64,000 bases of DNA, taken from contig OX419756.1 in assembly GCA_948567375.1 (NCBI GenBank), positions 11,599,001 through 11,663,000 of the forward strand, read 5' to 3'. The notes under the pieces were generated by a model. That model searched no databases and was not told the DNA's origin. It saw only the letters and a program-made list of their open reading frames with translations. Every line of letters starts with the position of its first letter. Position 1 is the first letter of the stretch. This document shows, one piece after another, positions 59,501-64,000 of the stretch. The position numbers were made by a program, and so were the translations under genes. The stretch comes from Lunularia cruciata (Eukaryota; Streptophyta; Marchantiopsida; Lunulariales; Lunulariaceae).

Positions 59501-61356
59501 TTAGAAGATGGGGTATCTGAATGTGAAGTGTTGGTGGTGTTAGTCATAGGAACAGTGACTCTATGGTTTGATGGCCCAATCCTCAAGTACCCTTTGTGCC
59601 ATCGATCAGTTGTGCGTGCTGCTCTCAACCATGGCCTCCCAAGAAGTAAGTCATAGCTTGAATCCTTCAAGACTTGGAAAGTCATGAGATTTTGAACTCC
59701 CATAACTGAAACTACCACCTTATCCATCACCCCTACTGGTCGAACTTGTTGCTTGTTTGCCATGCTCACCACAAATGTTGAAGGTCTTGAGGGTATCATA
59801 CCCAACTTCTTCATCAACCTTTCTGACATGGCATTCACTGCTGATCCTCCATCAACCAATGCATCCTTGATGTTGTGACCATTCACTCTCACATCAATCT
59901 TGGAGGCATATTCACAAGCCTCCCATGGTGCTGGCTTGGCATCCACCACCCCCATTGATACTGGAACTTTTGCCTTCTTCTTCTTTTTGCTCCTTGTAGA
60001 ACTCAAACCACCTCTAAGCTCCTTTCTCAAGGTAGGGTTCAAAGCAATTAATTGGCCCACTGTGATGTTAGCCTTGTGACTACCAACATCCTCCAACACA
60101 TTGTAGTTCCATTGTTGCTTTGAGATCAAGAAGTCCTCCATCCCCAACTTCTTCCTTGGAGTCTTTGTTGTTGATGGTGTTGAGGTGCGAGTGCTCCTAG
60201 TAGACATAGGAGTATCCTTGCTTGAAGTAAATCCTTGAGAAGAGTGAACATCCTCTGCAAAACGAGCTCTCTTCTTCTCTTGTGCCAAAAGCTCCAAATT
60301 AAGACCCTTGGAGTTTGAGCACTCTCCCTTCTCATACTTGCTCTCAACCACATCTATGGATGCTATCCCCTTACCTTTGTTGGGATTAGGAGCCACTTGG
60401 GTTTCACTACCTCCCTCTTTCCCTCTATTGGCTCCCTCATAACCCCTTCCTCCATGGTAAGTGGAATTTGGGCAATTCCTTTGGATATGGCCTCTTCCTC
60501 CACAACCAAAACAATTTCTATCATTGAAATTGTTGGCTGGTTGGCCTCCTCTATATGGATAGTTTCCATAACTCCTAGGTCCTCTCCCTACATTCTGATC
60601 CACCTCTCTCTTCTCCCATAGTTGCACCACATTGATCTTGAGATCCGCAAGTTGTTCTGTGATGGTTTGGAGTGGATTTTTTGGTGGAGGTGCAAGAATT
60701 GGAGCAACTACTACTTGTGGTGCAACCCTTGTCACCAAAGTATCAGAAGTTCCACCATACTTGTAGCCTTGAGGAGGATGCACAACCTCCTTCACCACCA
60801 AATCACTCTCATCCCCTTCCAAACTCTCCTCCATACGAATTGTGATCTTGATAGCTTCAACCTTGGAAGAAGGTTTCTCATATCTCACCTTGCTTCTAAT
60901 TTGTGGTCTCAATCCTCCCACAAAATTCTTGGTGAGCATGGCCCCTATGCCAATCATTGTAGTCTCCACATCATCCCCACCCTTCCTCAACACTATGCGA
61001 AATCTGGACTCCAACTTTTCCACTCTTTCCACATAGACCCTCACTTTCTCTCCATCTCCTTGCTTGAGAAATGTAACCTCACTCATCAATCTCTCATAAC
61101 TCTCATCAGGAAGAAAGTTCTCAATGAGTGCTGAAGTCAAAGTCTCCCAAGACTCCTCTTCCCCCTCTCTCCTCTCTCTCTTTTGGTATTCTGACTCATA
61201 CCATGTAAGTGCTGCATCCTCAAAGAAATCTGGTAATAATGAGGCCCACTCATTCTTCCTCCTCTCATTGTTTCCTATGCAAGCTCTCTTGAAGTCTCTC
61301 ACAAAGGCCTCCACATCTTCTCCATCCTTGCCAAAGAAAACCGGAAGTTTCCCCAT
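56533..61356 (-). CDS. gag-pol: B1 gag-pol polyprotein, 1607 residues, intact
   Basis: A single open frame. Gag capsid region is about residues 1-180. Zinc knuckle is at 282-295 (Cys-X2-Cys-X4-His-X4-Cys). Protease active site is 'ALVDGGSAVNAM' at 499-510 (Asp-Gly-Gly, a variant of Asp-Ser/Thr-Gly). An acidic spacer covers 620-650. RT is about 760-990, with '[18 protein letters not shown]' and the catalytic 'FIDD' at 890-893. RNase H starts at Asp1041 ('LYTDASN') and includes 'TDHKAL'. The integrase zinc ligands are His1251, His1259, Cys1290 and Cys1293, and its catalytic triad is Asp1321, Asp1381 and Glu1417, with 35 residues between the last two. The C-terminus 'YFGPFIVEKVWGNYTYDLKE' is a GPF-type module, with no chromodomain after it. 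Fusion of gag and pol in one frame and the lack of a chromodomain suggest the non-chromovirus branch. This copy could be autonomous. Confidence 0.96.
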   Translation of the reverse strand: MGKLPVFFGKDGEDVEAFVRDFKRACIGNNERRKNEWASLLPDFFEDAALTWYESEYQKRERREGEEESWETLTSALIENFLPDESYERLMSEVTFLKQGDGEKVRVYVERVEKLESRFRIVLRKGGDDVETTMIGIGAMLTKNFVGGLRPQIRSKVRYEKPSSKVEAIKITIRMEESLEGDESDLVVKEVVHPPQGYKYGGTSDTLVTRVAPQVVVAPILAPPPKNPLQTITEQLADLKINVVQLWEKREVDQNVGRGPRSYGNYPYRGGQPANNFNDRNCFGCGGRGHIQRNCPNSTYHGGRGYEGANRGKEGGSETQVAPNPNKGKGIASIDVVESKYEKGECSNSKGLNLELLAQEKKRARFAEDVHSSQGFTSSKDTPMSTRSTRTSTPSTTKTPRKKLGMEDFLISKQQWNYNVLEDVGSHKANITVGQLIALNPTLRKELRGGLSSTRSKKKKKAKVPVSMGVVDAKPAPWEACEYASKIDVRVNGHNIKDALVDGGSAVNAMSERLMKKLGMIPSRPSTFVVSMANKQQVRPVGVMDKVVVSVMGVQNLMTFQVLKDSSYDLLLGRPWLRAARTTDRWHKGYLRIGPSNHRVTVPMTNTTNTSHSDTPSSNYWESDSEEGASGVDTSMEETSTEEDEFESDSDVYPLCAMDFAPKPEVLKDPDKSPLTLEEVERRLSTLKYGPNVTKEEKVRFEEIFRKFIHVFAFSYKDLKEVTLEEHKIEVESHARPIRQKQRRISPPISLVVKEEIDKLKEDGFIFEVENSEWVSPIVIVKKKNGKLRVCVDYKKLNAVTKKDYYPLPFIDEILEEVAGHERYSFGDGYSGYNQIKIAPEHQQLTTFTTPWGTYAFKVMPFGLCNAPATFQRFMNKVFEPFIGKFVRDFIDDFCVYGSKEEHFEHLIKVLQRLDEANASLNPEKCIFGCEEGLLLGHIISKDGIAVDPEKVRKISDLPFPSSLTKLRQFLGMVGYYRRFIFSFSNKAYALTIYMKKGVDYMVILEDKEALKAFEELKQSLVVAPILAKPDWSKPFILYTDASNVAIGCTLSQLDQDEHDHPIAYASRQMVSAEKNYSVTEREGLAVIFGLKKFRHYLIGGKATIVTDHKALKYIFNKPNVEGRLARWMILLFEYDYTIEDRLGKKHANADLLSRAYDHDGDEPVDDSFPDEELMTISVTQEIPMEYKEIVDFVTRGNYPEGMHARERKALAARSRPYTMVEDILFHQGADGLLRRAVGKEESILLIKEFHEGLVCGGHFAGKVTAFKILDAGYHWRGIFKDCLDYCKTCHVCQAFARKSTSTPPLRSIPLLGPFEKWGIDFVGPLNRTPRNNRYIVVVTDYLTKWVEARPLRDKNEDEVGRFLYERIITRFGCPLELVSDRGGEFTGSITTAMLRHFSITHRVTTSYKPNSNGLAERTNQTLCMMLAKDAEMEGAKHHWDKRIHAVLWEYRTTMKTSTGYSPFQLVYGIESTLPIHFDLPTFQSIHRRLKKAQGSDAGKSRKDQLMELEEARAIAMVRVEQAQRKQKESYDKRQGKKKVEPFKEGDWVMLFDSIRFKRVQKKFLPKYFGPFIVEKVWGNYTYDLKELGGRHFDRINHDKLKMYHRR

Positions 61357-61615
61357 CTTAACCCCTCACTATCTTTCTTTTCTCTTAATTAATTTATTTT
61401 TTTTCTCTTTTCTTTTCTCTCACTCTATTACTAATAGACTATATACATGACTAACACCATCTGAGAATAATCCACTCTAGGGAACACAAAAGGTTCAGGT
61501 TGCTCCAAGATTTCTATAGCAACATCAAATCCTAGAGTGCATATTAATCTAACTCTCATGGATAGTTTATCCATAAGTTGAAAGATTATCTCCATCACTA
61601 ATCTTGAGAACTAGC
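61357..61615. other. B1 leader between the extra ORF and gag
   Basis: It contains a purine-rich run on the minus strand (complement of the T/C-rich stretch at 61,375-61,430) just upstream of the gag ATG. No coding content was recognised. Confidence 0.6.
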
Positions 61616-62095
61616 TCATGAAGGTGGTAGTATTTCTGTAGCTGTACTAAGACTCTCTCCAAGATCCTTCACCAAAGTTTCCAAAAGTGCTTTTACTCCA
61701 CTACACTCATGTCCTTTTGGAAGTCCTTCAACTCCACAAACCTCACACAACTCCTTGGTCTTAGATCTTCTCCCTCCCAATCTTGGTGAAGAAGGTCCAA
61801 CATGCAAACCCAAGTCAAGTAAGCCTCTCCTTTCCCTCAATCTCTTTCTCTCAAAGGTTAATGGACATGAACTTGCCTTATGTCCCTTCTCTCCACATAG
61901 AAAGCACTTAGACTCACTCTTTCCTCCAAGTGGTGTAGGTTTTTGGATCCTCTCAACACTCTCTTCAAATTCTATTGTAAACTCTCTTTTCCTCAAATCC
62001 ACCCCTACAATCACCTCAAACCCTTGAAGAACCTTGCATAATCTCAATTTCCACTCTTGATGACCCTCCATGTTCCCAAAGATGAATCTAAACAC
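61616..62095 (-). CDS. B1 additional ORF with CCHC zinc knuckle
   Basis: 159 codons between the leader and gag, in the same orientation. It has a basic, mixed N-terminal half ('GHQEWKLRLCKVLQGFEV', 'GVDLRKREFTIEFEES'), then a knuckle 'CFLCGEKGHKASSC' (Cys-X2-Cys-X4-His-X4-Cys), an Arg-rich linker and a second Cys cluster 'CEVCGVEGLPKGHEC'. The upstream stretch 62,100-62,232 is open in another frame ('VIKCGKFQRTVTYSLGDLSD') and may belong to the same ancestral protein. Standard Ty3/gypsy elements have no such ORF before gag. I do not recognise the family. An accessory nucleic-acid-binding protein or a captured host fragment are options. Confidence 0.65.
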   Translation of the reverse strand: MFRFIFGNMEGHQEWKLRLCKVLQGFEVIVGVDLRKREFTIEFEESVERIQKPTPLGGKSESKCFLCGEKGHKASSCPLTFERKRLRERRGLLDLGLHVGPSSPRLGGRRSKTKELCEVCGVEGLPKGHECSGVKALLETLVKDLGESLSTATEILPPS

Positions 62096-62232
62096 TCAAA
62101 CATGCTTTTTGTTGATCTCAAACTTCTCATGCATGAGATCTCCACTCTACAGAATTGACCCTTCCTCACAATGTCACTCAAATCTCCCAACGAATATGTC
62201 ACAGTCCTCTGAAATTTTCCACACTTGATCAC

Positions 62233-62719
62233 AACTCTAGGGCGTCCCTCCCTGCAAAATTTTAGACCTTTTCATCGAGCCATTTGGCCTAGACACCTTT
62301 CTATTCAGCACCCATATTTCAGATTTGGTCTGAAAACCATCCCCCTCACTTCAAAAACTCATAACGCACTGCGCAAAAATGATCTCTCTCTAATTTTTGT
62401 GGAACCAGGTAGGATACAATGCACTGAATTTTCTTGGAAATTTTCAGGACAATTCACTAAAAATTGAAGAAATGGCAGACTCTGTACAATTTTCCAGAGA
62501 GCATGCAGTTGCGGGAGCACTTTACCCTATCAACTTTCAAAAATTCTAGCCCAGTGTGCATAGAAGCTCTCTCAATAATTTCAAGTGTGCTAACTGAAAG
62601 ATAACCCAAGCTATCATGTGTAGAAATCTCAAGTCCAGATCTCAAACTTGAGATTTTGCCCAAAATCACCTTAATCCCCAAAATCTGCAATCCACCTCAC
62701 ACAATCTCTCCAATTCCTC
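62233..62719. other. B1 leader, unassigned part
   Basis: No supported coding region. Short ORFs have no motif. It may be untranslated leader or intron. Confidence 0.5.
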
Positions 62720-62890
62720 TCATGTGTACAAGATGTACAAAATCACCTCAAAGACATCATAATGAACTACAGGGTATACAAATGGATCTTGGTTCTCTAA
62801 CATAAGTTCAGCCCTCTCCTCTCCTAATGTTCTCTCCAAGTGAGCTCTCATAGCCTCCTTCTGCCTAATGTAGAATTGGACGCGGAACAT
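62720..62890 (-). CDS. B1 leader mini-ORF
   Basis: 56 codons starting 20 bases after the PBS: 'MFRVQFYIRQKEAMRAHLER', then 'ENQDPFVYPVVHYDVFEV'. It is the first ATG of the genomic transcript. It has helical, charged character and no known motif. A possible splice donor (AGGTGATTT) follows 'DVFE', so it could be exon 1 of a spliced product. That is inference. Confidence 0.45.
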   Translation of the reverse strand: MFRVQFYIRQKEAMRAHLERTLGEERAELMLENQDPFVYPVVHYDVFEVILYILYT

Positions 62891-62910
62891 TATCTTGCCT
62901 TCTAGAGAGG

Positions 62911-62927
62911 TCCCGGCAACGGAACCA
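62911..62927 (-). promoter_or_regulatory. B1 primer binding site
   Basis: The minus strand reads TGGTTCCGTTGCCGGGA four bases inside the 5' LTR end. It resembles the tRNA-Asp-type PBS known from plant elements (TGGCGCCGTTGCCGGGG), with three differences by memory. The tRNA identity is not certain. Confidence 0.82.
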
Positions 62928-62931
62928 AAAA

Positions 62932-63610
62932 TGTTAGCCGGCCTGTCTCTCACTCAGGATGAACCTCTAATGGCTATTATGGTAGCGCACCATGGACTAA
63001 GAAGGCAAGGAACCCCAACTCCATCATACTCCTCCAAGGCTAACACTCCAAGACTCAAGACATTGCTCACTAGAGAACTCAATGAGAGAGAGATAGTTGC
63101 AAATGAAAGGATGATGAGTACCTCCTCACTCCTTGTTTATATACTTGTGAAATAGTTACGTACCAAAGTTACTAATTACCGTAGTAACTCAAGTTACTAG
63201 ACTAAAAGTCAAGTAAAGTCAAAAAGTAGAAAGGAATATCCATTCACATGGGCATATTCCCCTTATCTTGACCCAACCACTAAAGCAAGGATTCCTTCAC
63301 ATGGGCTATCCTTGGACTAAAGAAGAATCCAAAACAAAAAGGCTTGCGGGCCCAAGAGTTCTCAACTCTTTCCCCAAAGCCAAACACCTAGGAATAATAC
63401 CAAGTCAACACACTAAAATCCAAAATAGTGGTGCTCATCTTTTCTACTTCCTCTAAAGTAAGGTCCCATCTATCTTAGCTATGACTAACTTTAGCTAACC
63501 ATGACTAATATAGAACCATCCTTTATCTCTATATAAATAATATCTCTTAAGTACTTGTAATACCAAGCTAAATATCACAATACCACACACATGCACAAAT
63601 GGGTGTTACA
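62932..63610 (-). repeat. B1 5' LTR
   Basis: 679 bp, TGTTAGCCGG to GGGTGTTACA. It is adjacent to the PBS, so it is the promoter LTR of the minus-strand element. It has TATA-like AT-rich segments, but none was assigned. Confidence 0.95.
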
Positions 63611-64000
63611 GTCCGCACTCCCTGGTAGTTCTGCCTCAAACATAGGAAGAACTCCACCATGGGGTTAAACCCCGGTACCACACCACCTCCTGCAGCGGTA
63701 CCTCCACTCGTAGTAGCACTATCTCCAGCTAGTGCACCTCCACTAGCTCCACCAACACTACTCGAGCTAGAACTCGTAGGTACAGCCGACCTACTCCTGG
63801 CCATCGAACCTGAAGTGATGGAGACATAGTGTGGAGACCAATACTGTCTCCATAACTCAATCTCCTCCAAATGAGCTCTCCTGAACTCATGGTAGTCGTC
63901 CATCGGTGGACCCTCCAAGTGCTGAAACAACCCCTTCCATGCCATGAAGGGTGTGAACAAAGTCGGGTTCCGCATCTGCTGCAGATCACACCAACTATCG
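63611..64000 (-). CDS. C2 gag, N-terminal part (runs off the window)
   Basis: Open to the right edge. It includes 'CDLQQMRNPTLF', 'FQHLEGPPMDDYHEFRRA', a Ser/Gly/Ala-rich spacer and 'MVEFFLCLRQNYQGVRT'. The latter joins in frame to 55,805 when B1 is removed, confirming that B1 split one gag. The start codon is outside the window. Confidence 0.88.

Larger units (their letters stand above)
55806..63610 (-). mobile_element. B1: young, apparently complete Ty3/gypsy element
   Basis: A minus-strand element of 7805 bp inserted in the C2 gag. The 679-bp LTRs differ at only four positions by eye (about 0.6%). AGTCC occurs at 55,801-55,805 and again at 63,610-63,614, where its first A is also the last LTR base. 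PBS, PPT and a 1607-codon gag-pol frame are intact with all catalytic residues. There is no chromodomain. Two extra ORFs lie between the PBS and gag. Family members in the window are the solo LTR 14,840, B3 and B2. Confidence 0.95.
48328..64000 (-). mobile_element. C2: Ty3/gypsy element encoding a C5-DNA methyltransferase and a PHD finger
   Basis: A minus-strand LTR element running off the right edge of the window and interrupted by B1 (55,806-63,610). Order of the encoded protein is gag (window edge to 54,529), protease, cytosine-5 DNA methyltransferase, RT, RNase H, integrase, PHD finger (49,159). From 54,584 to 49,962 everything is in one frame, broken only by TAG 53,181-53,183, TAG 52,272-52,274, TGA 52,059-52,061 and TGA 51,162-51,164. 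Gag is in another frame, overlapping by 56 bases, and a one-base deletion near 49,985 shifts the integrase. The methyltransferase sits between protease and RT. C2 inserted into RNase H of C1. Confidence 0.92.

Noticed and set aside
56473-61450. Plus-strand ORFs over B1
   Set aside because: They overlap the 1607-codon minus-strand polyprotein and have no motifs of their own.

Overview
This is nuclear DNA from a plant. It is dominated by retrotransposons and contains one intact host gene. The evidence for a plant is a seven-exon urea/proton symporter gene of the plant DUR3 type with GT-AG introns, a Ty3/gypsy chromovirus primed by the initiator-Met tRNA, and several further plant-like LTR elements. 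The introns are short (138-310 bp). Methyltransferase-bearing and restriction-endonuclease-type retroelements are unusual for flowering plants, so a non-flowering land plant (bryophyte, lycophyte or fern) is my guess. That part is low confidence.

Left part (1-31,560). Element A1 (115-6677, minus) is a complete but mutated chromovirus with LTRs, PBS, PPT and a CTTTG target duplication. A much older gypsy remnant follows (7082-10,700), then unclassified sequence. Family B is present as a solo LTR (14,840-15,531) and an internally deleted copy B3 (15,982-17,210). A second chromovirus copy, A2 (17,211-about 21,835), starts inside the 3' LTR of B3 and is itself split by an inverted solo LTR of its own family. 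Unclassified coding remnants on the plus strand, a decayed family B copy B2 (23,746-28,227) and a decayed gag/protease-like remnant (28,230-31,560) complete this part.

Centre (31,560-39,500). This is the only single-copy-looking stretch. It carries DUR3 (33,470-37,001, minus), which gives an uninterrupted 716-residue protein when spliced.

Right part (39,500-64,000). A non-LTR element E1 (plus) encodes an N-terminal C2H2 finger, a reverse transcriptase and a C-terminal CCHC plus restriction-like endonuclease. It faces a second copy, E2, tail to tail. E2 is cut by LTR element C1. C1 is cut by a solo LTR and by C2. C2 is cut by B1. Insertion order is therefore E2, then C1, then C2, then B1.

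The most remarkable object is C2. It is a Ty3/gypsy element whose polyprotein reads gag, aspartic protease, C5-cytosine DNA methyltransferase, reverse transcriptase, RNase H, integrase and a C-terminal PHD finger. The methyltransferase has recognisable motifs I, IV (Pro-Cys-Gln), VI (Glu-Asn-Val), VIII, IX and X between protease and RT. One in-frame stop splits it in this copy. B1, inserted in the C2 gag, is the youngest element: its 679-bp LTRs differ at four positions by eye, its 1607-codon gag-pol frame is open, and it carries extra small ORFs between PBS and gag, one with CCHC-type zinc knuckles.
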